Below the pieces are notes generated by a model that did not search any database, was not told where the DNA came from, and saw only the letters and a list, made by a program, of their open reading frames with translations. The position numbers and the translations under genes were made by a program. A stretch of 64,000 bases of DNA from Chitinophagaceae bacterium (GTDB lineage Bacteria; Bacteroidota; Bacteroidia; Chitinophagales; Chitinophagaceae), in assembly GCA_016721385.1 (NCBI GenBank), contig JADKIE010000002.1:124001-188000 (forward strand), written 5' to 3'. Below are positions 30,030 through 40,416 of this stretch, piece by piece. The stretch's first letter is position 1, and the number at the start of each line of letters is the position of its first letter.

Positions 30030-30356
30030 TTATAAAAGTTTATCATTGCTTTTGTGCCTTTCAGCATCTCTTGCATTTTTCTTCTCAAAGTTTTTTTGCA
30101 AAGCCTCAGTTAAGTTTACGCCTGTTTGGTTGGCAAGGCAAATCAGTACCCACAAAACATCAGCCATTTCATCACTCAATTCTTTGCCTTTATCACTTTC
30201 TTTAAAAGATTGCTCACCATATTTACGTACCATCAATCTACTCAGCTCTCCAACCTCTTCCATTAAAATACCAAGGTTGGTAAGTTCGCTAAAATATTTT
30301 ACGCCAACGGTTTTAATCCATTGGTCAACATTGGTTTGTGCAGCATCAATTGTCAT
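30030..30356 (-). CDS. MazG-like nucleotide pyrophosphohydrolase
   Basis: A 108-residue all-alpha NTP pyrophosphatase. The metal-binding EEVGELSR motif near residue 33 and the ELSDEMADVLWVL motif near residue 60 match the MazG/dUTPase-like EExxE...ExxD pattern. Members hydrolyse (d)NTPs, often damaged ones, to monophosphates. It lies alone between two convergent or unrelated genes. Confidence 0.85.
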   Translation of the reverse strand: MTIDAAQTNVDQWIKTVGVKYFSELTNLGILMEEVGELSRLMVRKYGEQSFKESDKGKELSDEMADVLWVLICLANQTGVNLTEALQKNFEKKNARDAERHKSNDKLL

Positions 30357-30529
30357 TTGTATTTTTTCTCAAAGCTAACAAATGAATTTGGGGGAAGAAA
30401 AATAACTTGTTTTTATAATTACACCGTGAAGAAACGCCAAACCAGCTTATTCACTTTGACTCATTACAATTTTAGTACAAAAAAAATCAGGAGATCATGG
30501 TTTAATGATTTTGTCCTTTCGGTTTGATA

Positions 30530-32598
30530 TTATTTTCTCTCCAGTACTTCAATCCGTTTTTTCAGCGCTTCTATAATTTCCTGCTGTTCTTTTACGGCAT
30601 TGATAAGCATGTACGTCATAGCTCCATTATCTACACCTAAATAATCAGCATCATTTCTTTTTACAGTACTCACCATATATGGTGCAATTTTTTGTAAGTC
30701 TTGAGCTATGATGCCCACATATTCTGGCTTTGTATCAAAACCACTCTTTTCATTGTAATGATAAGTAACAGGATTTATTTGCATAAGTTGCTGCAAGCCC
30801 TGAGTATAAGGATTTATATTTTGTTTTAACCGCAGGTCACTTGCAATTGTCCAGGTATTAGTACCCGGTTTACCTGCACTATTAGTACTTAACTCTAATT
30901 GGTAAGCCGGCACACCAGTATTGCCGATACCAACATTGCCTCCTAAACGTTGCAGATATAGATCAGAAATTGCACCACTGTTTCTTACCTGTAAATCATT
31001 TTGATCGATAACCATATTGGTGCTGCTGGTATAACCTATTGTCATCATACCTGAGTTGTCTGATAAACTTACATTATTGATAGTACCTGTTATATGCAAT
31101 TTGTTTACCGGGTTGCCATTATCGCCGATGGCCACATTGCCGTTTTTGAGAACAACTAACGCATTGGTTCTATCAATTTCTGAATTACCGTTTCCTATAA
31201 TTAATAATGGAGTGCTTGAAGTTACTGCTGTTTGCCTCGTAATAATGGAATCATTATACATGCCAGCAACTAAAGTTGAATAACCTGTTGCATAGTTCGA
31301 CCTTCCAGTTGATGTTGAAAAATCGCCCAAGGTTTTTCCTTTCAAGGCAACAGATGAATAGCCGTAGGAATATGCATCTGTAAATGCAGTTGAGCTTGTA
31401 CCTATAGCATTAGAAAAATAACCAAGTGCAGTTGAAGCAATTCCCTCGCTGAAGCTGCTGAACCCAATGCAGTGGCATAATCTGCAATTGCCTGGGTGGG
31501 ATACGATGTACCAATATAATATTCACTACCTATGGCTACTGATAAATCTCCGAGGGCATTTGCAAGATGCCCTATTGAGGTAGCCGAATATCCATTGGCA
31601 CTATTGCCATATCCAATTGCCGTGGTATAGCTGGAATTTGCTTCTGTAAATTTACCAATTGAAATTGCTCCATCACCGTATGCCTTGCTGATTTCGCCAA
31701 TAGAAATTGAATTGGTATTGATTGCCGAAGAAAATCTCCCAATTGCTATAGCGCTTTCTCCTTTAGCTTTTGCACCAATGCCATAATTAAATGAGTTTAT
31801 ACCTATACTATCTAATTGCCAGTTATTATTTTTTGATGTGCCACCAAGCATGGCTTGTTTGGCTGTATTAAAATACCAGCCATATACCGGGGTAGGTTCT
31901 GTTGCTGTAGTATTCATTTTTATCCTTGACCATCGTATTTTAAATCCGGCAAGCTGGTTTACAGCATTTGATTTAAAAAGTATTTTTACATTGGTATTAA
32001 ATGTATAACTCCCAAGCTGTGTACCACTAATACCAACAGTATCCAGAGTGTTGCCATTAAAAATGGAAGATCCATATATGATAAAAAGGCTATCATAAAA
32101 GGTTTCGGCATTCAATTCTTCAATAGTAATTTTTATAGCCAATGTAGCATCATCCTGCGAAATTGTTACACTACTGTTACTATTAAGTAAATAATTGCCC
32201 GAAGGTCCGCCATTATCATAAATAAAGCCACTATTATCATTACTTGAAATAGAGATCGAAGCGCCAGTTGAAGTGGGAAGGTTTGTGCCAATAATGGCCG
32301 AACTACTGTAATCTACGGTTGAACTATCATAATTTTTTTCACTTACCGGCAGCCACCTGCCACCATCGTAATAATAAAAAGCAGAAAAACTGCTATCATA
32401 AACCAAAAGGCCTTTTGGTGGGGCGGCAATTGCAGTTCGGCTGCTAGTACTGGTACGGGGTATTAATAATCCTTTATTGCTGCTGCTTATTTCTAAAGCG
32501 GCATAAGCATTTGGGTTTGTAGTACCAATACCTACATTTTGCGACTGTGTACAAATAGCACTAACTGTAAAAAATAGGATAAATAATAATTTAACCAT
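30530..32598 (-). CDS. Exported tail-fiber-domain (S74 peptidase) protein with YadA-like head repeats, one frameshift
   Basis: About 689 residues with a signal peptide ending near ICTQSQ. It is followed by the NVGIGTTNPNAYAALEISS opening common in Bacteroidota surface proteins. The middle carries many YadA/haemagglutinin-like 14-residue head repeats (SIGEISKAYGDGA, AIGYGNSANGYSA, AIGSEY...). The C-terminus is an intramolecular chaperone/S74 domain (SDLRLKQNINPYTQGLQ ... VGIIAQDLQKIAPYMV) that normally trimerises and self-cleaves, then a coiled coil. The frame breaks near 31452 (one missing base, AASAEGIASTALGY restored). It is a cellular trimeric adhesin rather than a phage gene, and lies downstream of the shared operator motif. 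Confidence 0.82.
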
Positions 32599-32644
32599 GA
32601 TAATAATTTTATAATGCTAAACTACCCGCCAGGACATTAGCAAT

Positions 32645-32667
32645 CAATACCTCATTGGGTGATTTTA
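32645..32667 (-). promoter_or_regulatory. Operator-like motif, copy 3 (upstream of the tail-fiber gene)
   Basis: Plus-strand core CCTCATTGGGTGATTTT. It is 47 bp before the tail-fiber gene start, and exactly 20 bp separates its end from TAGTTTAG, a -7-like element. It matches copies at 35602 and 36321 at 17 or more of 23 positions. Confidence 0.65.
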
Positions 32668-32689
32668 AAATATACTATAACCTCTTATT

Positions 32690-35559
32690 TTAATTTCCCA
32701 CCACTGTTAATGTAACACCAGGTTGCACCATTACCGAACTACCCGTTTCGCTGCGTAAGCTTCTTACCGTCCTGTTTGTATTTAGTATAGGATAATTTGT
32801 ACGGCCCGGTGGTATCACTACATCAGTGTATTGGTCTGGCAGGGTATTGCAAGCAGCCCAGTTGGTACTTGTATTCCAGTTGGTACTGGTGTTACGCAGC
32901 CAGGTGCTTACAAATTTTAATGTGTAAATTGAAGCCGATGGAATACCATCCACTACACAGCGATACTGGTGGCCATAACCCGACGTAAGCGGACTGATGA
33001 TAATTAGCTCACTGGTTGTTGCTCCTGAATGAATTCCACCATTGGTAAGGTTTACAAAACCACTGCCGGTATTTCGTTGCCATTGGTATGCAATTCCGCT
33101 GTTATCTGCCTGTTGCCGGTACAAACCATTTGTGCAGGCATTCACCGTTAAATCCGTACCGGCATAAAAATGACCAAAGCCGGTAACATCAAAATCTACT
33201 TCCCAAAAATTGCCAGCAGCGTCCCATGTAATATTCACATCGGCAGGATTTATAATAGTGTAATTGCTGTAGGTATATGGCTTACCGGTTCCATCCATAC
33301 TGTTACCAGCAAACTTATAAATGCGAAGGTTGGCAATACCTAATGGATCTGTAGGGCTGGCAGGTAAATCAAACATGCTGTAACTATCTGCATTAAACGC
33401 ATTAAACTCAGCTTGTGAAAAATATAGCCGAACCCTGCCGGTGGCATTGTTTGCATTGGTCACGGGTAGTATTTCTACATGGCGGGTTACAAATGGGCTG
33501 TTTCCAAACATGGCTATGTTACTGTCTATCCAAAGCTTGGTAGTGGTGCTTCCATTTATAGGGGCTGCACCTGAAGATGTAAGTTTTGCCAGAACTTTGC
33601 AGGTGCCGGGTTCGGTAAATACATTTACTGGATTTAAAACAAGCAGCGTTTTCTGTACAATGTTACCTATGCTGCCCCCTAATTCAAGATTAACATGTTT
33701 ATACCCCCTTACATATACTTTAAACGGACTTGTTTCACCAAAAGCAATAGGTAATGTGTCTATAAAATAATTTCACCATCAGCCGAGTCAGGGACTACAC
33801 TAGGCTTCATTCTTACATAAATTGTATGACCAGTTATTGTTGTAGGCTGCAGGGTGACACGGCTTGTATATCCTCCGTCTTGAAGTGCAATTTCAAAATT
33901 ATCAGGAGCATAGGCCTTAATTGAAACACCGTTTGTGTAGTATATGAAAGTTTGTGCTTCTGAAATGCCATCGCAAACTGTATTGGCGAAATTTAATTTA
34001 TTCACATTGGTTGATACTACATTACGTACATTTATTGGATTCTGAATTAGAGGAATAGTGCCACCATGCAAAAAAAAGTTATCGCCCTTTACCTGCACAT
34101 CAATGTATCTGTCTCCTGCAAGCAAACCAAACCCAAACGAAAAACTAATGCCAGATCCAAAATTGTCTTCCTCTGTTTGATAATATGAATTACCCGAAAG
34201 CGGAATACGACAGGTTTTTGTACAATTAATATCAAAAACAGAGGTAACACCACTTCCCGGCTGGCTTATCAGGGCAGTTAATTCTGCGTTCAAAAAGAAA
34301 AAACGGATATTAAAATAGTTTAGGTTTTGGTATTGTGAAATAACCTGAATATTTCTATCTAAATAATACGTGCTATTATAATCCATCCTTGGTGGTCCGT
34401 TATGGGTATAGAATTTTGCTTTGGTTGCATAAGTGTTCAGCCCGCCTGCATCAATACCAACGATATACCTGTTTATTGAATCCATCAACATAACCCATGT
34501 GCCAATTGCATTATTATTACTGCTTGTACTTATGGTGGTTTCTGAACTTAAAAGAAATGCACCGGGTGTACCTGGTGCCACCTGCCTTGCACTTGGCGTG
34601 CTGCTGATGTTTACCAGATAATCTTCAGTTTCACCACGGCTGTAACTGTTGTTAGCATGAGTAAGATGAACAGCCCGTAAGGGTGTATATATCATACGTA
34701 CCCGAAGACGATGAATGCCAGTAAGCATGGTAGAAGGAATGTAAATACTGTACAGTTTTTTTACAGTGCCAATCTGCAGGTTGTCTAATATTCGTTCATT
34801 GTCTTCAAACTGGTTATTATCGTTGGCATCAATCCATATAGTAGCATAATTATCATTGCTTCCCGTTTTCATAAAACCGGTAAAGCACTCACCTTTTACA
34901 ATATTCACCGGTGCAAATAATGTCGTATAGTCTGAATATCCAATGGGAGAGGTATTACAATTACTACCTGATGGGTTATAAATGACAGAACTGCCCGTTC
35001 CTTTTAATGAAAAATAACTGATACTATCGCCCATACTACAGCCATTGGTGTAAATAGGGATGTTGCTGTAGGCTGGGATATAGGTTATAGTAATTATCCA
35101 ACTGCTGTTTATTACTTTTTGCACACTGGTATTGCAGCCGGGGGTTACTTCAACTGTACGTTTTACCCGTAATAAAAAATTAAGTGTGGTACCACCAGGA
35201 TAGATGCCATTGCCAACAGTAGTATTTCGGCTGTACGACTGAAAGCCTGCACCACCAGTGCCGCTTGCTTCTGCAGCTTCTGCAGTATTGGTGTTTTGCA
35301 AAACTAATTGCGACCGCTGCTCCGAACGGTTGCCACCGCCTAATGCCTGTATAGCATACTCTACACTAGTATTCGTTACCTGATAGCTACCGCCAGCAGG
35401 CAGTGTAACAGAAAGGGTGGCATTGCTGCAACCTGGGTCGTAAACATTATAACTGGTGGGTAAATCTGCTAAAGTGTAAGTGGCAGTAAGCGTAGATTGA
35501 GTGTATCCATTAATTGTAAGGAACAATAATAAGGTCAGGAAAACTGGCAACTTTGGCAT
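32690..35559 (-). CDS. Secreted multi-domain surface protein with GEVED and Ig-like domains, one frameshift
   Basis: About 956 residues with a signal peptide (MPKLPVFLTLLLFLTINGYTQ). Residues about 235-330 form a GEVED domain (IWIDANDNNQFEDNERI ... RGETEDYLVNI). Later comes an Ig-like stretch (YQWQRNTGSGF ... YGHQYRCVVDG) and a C-terminal NTSTNW/VVIPPG domain. The frame breaks near 33769 (missing T; EIIFIDTLPIAFGE restored). There is no obvious type IX sorting domain at the C-terminus, so the gene may end early or be anchored otherwise. The ATG at 35559 fits the signal peptide. It is downstream of the shared operator motif and probably an adhesin or matrix protein. Confidence 0.75.
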
Positions 35560-35601
35560 AAAAAAAGTTTGCACTAAATTATCCCAATCCTCTTCAGAAA
35601 A

Positions 35602-35624
35602 CAATCACCCAACGGGTGATTTTT
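35602..35624 (-). promoter_or_regulatory. Operator-like motif, copy 2 (upstream of the GEVED protein)
   Basis: This copy is the most symmetrical: ATCACCC-AAC-GGGTGAT followed by TTT. It ends 20 bp before TAATTTAG, a -7-like element, and 43 bp before the gene start. Confidence 0.7.
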
Positions 35625-35639
35625 CCCGGAGAAACTAAT

Positions 35640-36287
35640 TTAGCAAATACCCTGTTGCACTGCCTTCATCACCGCTTCGGTGCGGTTGGCCACATGCAAC
35701 TTGCTGTAAATATGTTTTACATGTGTCCTCACTGTTTCATGACTGATAAAAAGTTGGGCGGCAATATTTTTCAATGGATTTCCTTGCACTAGTTCAGTAA
35801 GTATTTCTTTTTCTCTGTTGCTCAATTGGTAATCGGCACCTTCCGGTGAAATAAGTATGATGTTTTTTTGGGTAAAAAAGTTCAATGTTTTTTTGGCTAC
35901 CGATGCATTCATAAAAGAGCCGCCGTTGTAAACTTCCGTAATGGCTTCTAAGTATTTATTAGGCGGATCGTTTTTTAAAATATAACCGCTGGCTCCGGCG
36001 CAGAGTGCTTTAAATATTTTATCACTATCATCAAACACGGTTTGTATCAGCACTTTTACTCCTTCAAATTTTTGAGTGATCAACCGGGTCAAATCAATGC
36101 CATTCAGGCCCGGCATTTCAATATCCATAAGCACCACATCGGGGTTGCTGCGACGGATGTCGGCTTCCCAGTTGCTGCCATTACTAAATGCACCGGTACA
36201 GGCATAGCCGGGTGTGCCATTCAGTATCGTTTGCAATGCATCCCTAACCAGTTTACCATCTTCATATATGGCTACCTTAATATCCAT
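35640..36287 (-). CDS. NarL/FixJ-family response regulator
   Basis: About 215 residues. The receiver domain starts MDIKVAIYEDGKLVRDAL, with the phospho-acceptor Asp in PDVVLMDIEMPG. A C-terminal LuxR-type helix-turn-helix follows (LSNREKEILTELVQGNPLKNIAAQLFISHETVRTHVKHIYSKL). It lies directly downstream of, and is partnered by, the propeller histidine kinase. The start at 36287 fits the family; an ATG at 36311 would add eight residues. A copy of the repeated operator-like motif lies just upstream, suggesting autoregulation and that this protein binds the motif. Confidence 0.92.
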   Translation of the reverse strand: MDIKVAIYEDGKLVRDALQTILNGTPGYACTGAFSNGSNWEADIRRSNPDVVLMDIEMPGLNGIDLTRLITQKFEGVKVLIQTVFDDSDKIFKALCAGASGYILKNDPPNKYLEAITEVYNGGSFMNASVAKKTLNFFTQKNIILISPEGADYQLSNREKEILTELVQGNPLKNIAAQLFISHETVRTHVKHIYSKLHVANRTEAVMKAVQQGIC

Positions 36288-36315
36288 TGGTGTAAAATTG
36301 GCTTTTTGCATATTG

Positions 36316-39300
36316 TTAGGCAATACCCCATTGGGTGATTTTTAGGGTTAATGAAATAGTACAACCTTGCCCATGGCTGGATTGCAATATAAAATCGGCT
36401 CCCATGTCGGCTGCTCTTTTTTGCATGTTGTTTAATCCATTTCCCTTCTTAACTACTTCTGGGTCAAATCCTTTTCCATCATCCCGGATAAGAATCCCCA
36501 ACAGCTTATCCTGTAAAGAGAATTGAATCAATAGCGAAGTGGCCTGGCTGTATTTTGCCACATTGTTAATGGCTTCTTTACAGAAAAGGTAAATATTTTT
36601 TTTGGTTTCAATAGCCGGTTTATAGGCGCTGGCTACACCCAGTACTTCGATATCGGCTGTAATATTTTTTGCCGTACAAATTTTTTGTGCATACTCCCTC
36701 AAAATGATGATGATATCTTCAAATGATTCTTTTTCCGGATTGATAAGCCAGATAATATCATTGAGCTTGGTTACCATATCTGTGGCCGAATCCTGAATAA
36801 TATCTGCTGATTGACTGGCCGCATCCAATTGTTTATTGGCCAGGTTAGTTTTTATTAAATGGCTGTACATGGCGATGCCGCTGAGTGTGGCACCTATTTC
36901 ATCATGCAGGTCTTTAGAAATATCATCTTTTATTTTGATTATTTTTTGTGCCTGGTTATACTTGTATTTAACAATTCCATACAGTATTGCCGCAATAAAC
37001 AAAAAGCAGAGCAACAAAAACCAGGTTGTTCTCCAGAACGGGGCAATTACGTTTACCTCCATCTGTAGTGTTTTTTCTGGCCAGGCGTTTTGTGGAGAGT
37101 AAACTTTTATTTCAATAGTAGTAGTTCCGGCTTGCAAGTCAGTTAATATAATTCTTCTTTGGTCATCTTGATTTATCCAACTATACTCTTTTCCATTTCT
37201 AATAATGCGATATGCATATTTTTGAAAATCTGCATCTTCAAAATTGATTGCATTATAAAATAAAGTGAGGTTTTTGTTTTGCCATTGTAGCTTAATAGTT
37301 GAAGAAGGAAACCAAATGGTGGAATCTTCGCCTACTCTTGCATACACCATTACTAAATCCGGGCCATTATTTTTAATCTGTTTATTTTCTTCTTCAAAAC
37401 GAATAACCGCATTTCCAACACCCGTAAAAAAAGAAGCACTACTACTGTCATACACCAATTTTCCGGAATTATATTGTTTATAAAATACATCTTTCAGGTT
37501 GCAGACACCGGTAATTTTTTTTGTTTGGCAATTGATTTTTACAATTCCATTTTTAGTAGTTATCCATACATAACCATGGTGATAGGTTAATCCAATTACT
37601 TTATCATCCGGCAAGCCATTTTTCTGTTTAAAAAGTTCTGCTTTTTTTAAATGGGGGTAATATAGTGCCACCCCAGCATCGCCGTTAATAGCCCAAATAC
37701 CACCATCTTCGTCCGCAACTAAAGCATCTATGGCGACAGGCTCACCTGCACCGGCAGTAAACCTGTCAATGTATAAATCATTTTTTTTGAGGGTTTTATT
37801 ATATCTAACCATACCTCTGCCTGCAAACCAGAGATTACCTTCTTTGTCTTCTGTTACATGATACACTTCGGACATTCTTTTTATACTGGTATCTAGTTGA
37901 AACCATTCGGGCATCTTTGCACCCGGCTTCCAAACATATACTCCGCCGGGTAAGTTAGTGGTAATCCATATATTTTGCTTGCTATCAGTAAAAAGGTCGG
38001 CCACAAAATTGTTTTGGGGGTTCCAGCCGGGCATACCAACATACCTGCTGGTTGTTGTTTTTTCATTGTACACAAAAAGGCCGGCATCGCTTCCACATAC
38101 AACCATGCCGCTTAACCAGCTTGCCACAGCAAACATTGATTTATTGCCATAGGGAGGAAAGGTAAATGGGATGGTTTTTTCAAATGCCAGAGTGGCTTTA
38201 TTGAATTGGTATATACCATCACTAACTGGTGAAGCGCCATACAAATAATTATTGGTAGCGGCTACCTGCAGCAATGGCTTGCGGCTATTCATTGGTTCAT
38301 GTATACTAGCATCAGGGTGTAATTGCAAATTTATCAGGTTGCTTTTCTCACCCTGCAGCCCATCATCAAATCCCAACCAATATTTATTTCTTTTATCAAT
38401 AAAAAAATAATTGCATTTTTTGTCTGCAAAGTAGGCGCTTGTGTCTAATTGTATTTGGCCAGTATGTTGGTTTAGCCTTAAAGTATAAAGTCCGCTAAAT
38501 TTTCCTGTAAATAATAATGAAGAGTCGTTGATAGCGAACAATTTACTTCGCCAGCTAAAGGATGAGTTAATTTTTTTTAAACCAATTGTTGAATAGGTTA
38601 AAATTTTGCTTTTTTCATCAATATAAATCAGCGAATCGCTTTTGTAATTTAGTACAATAAATTGGCCTTTTCTACATTGGAACACATGATATTTTGCATC
38701 TGCATTAAACAGGAAAGACAGGCTGAAAATAAGAAATGATGCATCGCCTTTGTTTACTTTACTAAATTCTCTAGAATGAATATTATAACTATAAATGCCT
38801 TTTTTACCCGACAGGATAAGCGTTTCCTCATTTAACCAGTGACTGTATTCACCAAACGATAAACCACCCGCCGCTTGTGCTGTTGTGTAATCATCATAGC
38901 GAAAAATTAATTTTCTTTCTTTAGTAAAATGATAAAACCCCGACCGGGAAACAATAATAATATCTCCGTTATTGCCTGTATGTATCCGCCTCAGGTGATT
39001 GGCTTTTTCTTCATAAATGATAGGACCTTTCGGTATCATTAAATTGTAAGAAACCATTTTGTCAATCTCAACAACATTAAGCCCTTTTTCTGTTACTACA
39101 CCGATATGGTTGCTGTCAATATTTTGGAGGCTATAAATATTGTTGGAGGGTAAGGCAGACATTGTTTTAGAAGAAGTAAACGTGGTAAAGTATTTCCCAT
39201 CAAACCGTGCCAACCCATTCTCGGTACCAATCCAAAGGTAGCCGTACTTGTCCTGAGTTATTGCTTTAATATTTGCATCGGGTAATCCGTTTACTAAATT

Positions 39301-39407
39301 AAAATTTGTAAATGATTTTAACCATTGACTATGCGCTATTAACGAGGTAGCAAGAAAAAAAGAGATGGTAAAATTAATTTTAAGTGAGCTTTTATATGCA
39401 TTTGCAT
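36316..39407 (-). CDS. Two-component sensor histidine kinase with periplasmic beta-propeller, one frameshift
   Basis: About 1030 residues: signal peptide (MQMHIKAHLKLILPS...), two-component-regulator propeller blades (GLPDANIKAITQDKYGYLWIG, YVWITTKNGIVKI), a Y_Y_Y domain (about residues 690-760), one transmembrane helix (TTWFLLLCFLFIAAILYGIV), HisKA_3 (DDISKDLHDEIGATLSG with the phospho-His) and a HATPase domain (DDGKGFDP, KKGNGLNNM). The frame breaks near 39356, where one missing T restores PSLFFLATSLIAHSQ. This family often senses polysaccharides or envelope state. Its last codons (KITQWGIA) are written within a copy of the repeated operator motif. Confidence 0.88.
36321..36343 (-). promoter_or_regulatory. 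Operator-like motif, copy 1 (upstream of the response regulator)
   Basis: Plus-strand core CCCCATTGGGTGATTTTT. It overlaps the final codons of the kinase gene and precedes the response regulator start by about 34 bp. The -7-like element at 20 bp is weak here (CAATTTTA). Confidence 0.6.
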
Positions 39408-39450
39408 GATTTTAAAATTAACATTACCTAATTGATATTTTAGATATTTT

Positions 39451-39903
39451 TTACTCTTTATTTTTTGAGTCTATCACTATTGTCACCGGTCCATCATTCA
39501 CCAATTCAACTTTCATATCTGCCCCAAACACTCCAGTATAATTTTTTTTTCCAAAATCTTTTTCTAATTGTGCAATCAGCTTTTCATAAAGTGGTATGGC
39601 AACATCTGGCTTACTTGCTTTAATGTAAGAAGGCCGATTACCCTTTTTTGTTGCGGCGTGTAAAGTAAATTGGCTCACCAATAAAATATCGCCTTCAATA
39701 TCTTTTACAGAAATATTAGGTACTTTATTTTCATCATCAAAAATGCGGAGGTTTATAATTTTATTGCTTAACCATTCTATGTCTTCTATTGTATCTGCAT
39801 CTTCTATACCTACAAATACAAGCAAACCTTTATCAATTGAAGATGTTAGCTCTTCATTAATGGTTACACTTGCTTTAAGTACTCTTTGTATTACAACTCT
39901 CAT
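39451..39903 (-). CDS. dtd: D-aminoacyl-tRNA deacylase
   Basis: A 150-residue DTD that removes D-amino acids (and glycine mischarged on tRNA-Ala) from tRNA. Start is MRVVIQRVLKASVTI; an upstream ATG would add seven residues. The catalytic signature LLVSQFTLHAATKKGNRPSY and the C-terminal NDGPVTIVID motif with its Gly-Pro pair are present. Length is normal. Confidence 0.95.
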   Translation of the reverse strand: MRVVIQRVLKASVTINEELTSSIDKGLLVFVGIEDADTIEDIEWLSNKIINLRIFDDENKVPNISVKDIEGDILLVSQFTLHAATKKGNRPSYIKASKPDVAIPLYEKLIAQLEKDFGKKNYTGVFGADMKVELVNDGPVTIVIDSKNKE

Positions 39904-39933
39904 AACAGCAAATGTAGTAAACAAATAAGTTGC

Positions 39934-40104
39934 TTAGCTGCGTTTTGATGCTAACAAAAGTGAAATGGCACCAAGTGGCAATGGCATCCACCAAAAATCT
40001 TTTAACTCACTTAGGTGGCTGCTGTTTTTCCCAATCATATACATTGCCACTGATGCAACAATACATAAAACGGCCAGTACAGAAAACAATGATTTCTTGT
40101 TCAT
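39934..40104 (-). CDS. Small membrane protein, 56 residues
   Basis: An uninterrupted 56-codon frame beginning MNKKSLFSVLAVLCIVAS and ending SLLLASKRS. It has two hydrophobic segments (about residues 5-24 and 41-52) separated by a polar stretch with WWMPLP. It lies 30 bp upstream of dtd on the same strand. The amphipathic, coding-like composition and clean start argue that it is real. Function unknown. Confidence 0.7.
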   Translation of the reverse strand: MNKKSLFSVLAVLCIVASVAMYMIGKNSSHLSELKDFWWMPLPLGAISLLLASKRS

Positions 40105-40299
40105 ATTATTTACGTTTTAGTAAATGTAAAAATTACTTTTTTGTAATGCAAGGCTTTTGCTCATTTTGCTCAAAACCGCTGAAATGCCCTAAAATGGGCA
40201 GTTGTATTTTTTAGGGAAATTTCCAACATTTTAAACAAACATTTTTTTAAAATAATGGGGAAAAATAAGCAAATGCCCTACCCGTTTGCATCTACCAAT

Positions 40300-40321
40300 T
40301 TATCCACCTTTTTTGTCCACA
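40300..40321. promoter_or_regulatory. Two near-consensus DnaA boxes upstream of nrdJ
   Basis: TTATCCACC (40300-40308) and TTGTCCACA (40313-40321) each differ by one base from the DnaA box TTATCCACA, and lie 13 bp apart in the same orientation, about 100 bp before nrdJ. The 312-bp gap between the small membrane gene and nrdJ holds nothing else I can support. Confidence 0.4.
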
Positions 40322-40416
40322 GGTGTTAATATTTAAAAGTTTGTTTGTTCAGTTACAACAGATATTTTCGTTTGCTTAACGATTTGTTAACCTACTAACC
40401 CAGCACTATATATTTT

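Noticed and set aside
30530..32598. Tail-fiber/S74 gene taken as prophage evidence
   Set aside because: It has a signal peptide and YadA-like repeats, and its neighbours are cellular surface and signalling genes with no phage genes.
39422..39442. A possible fourth copy of the operator motif before the kinase gene
   Set aside because: It needs a 2-bp gap and several mismatches, and no -7-like element lies 20 bp away before the start codon.
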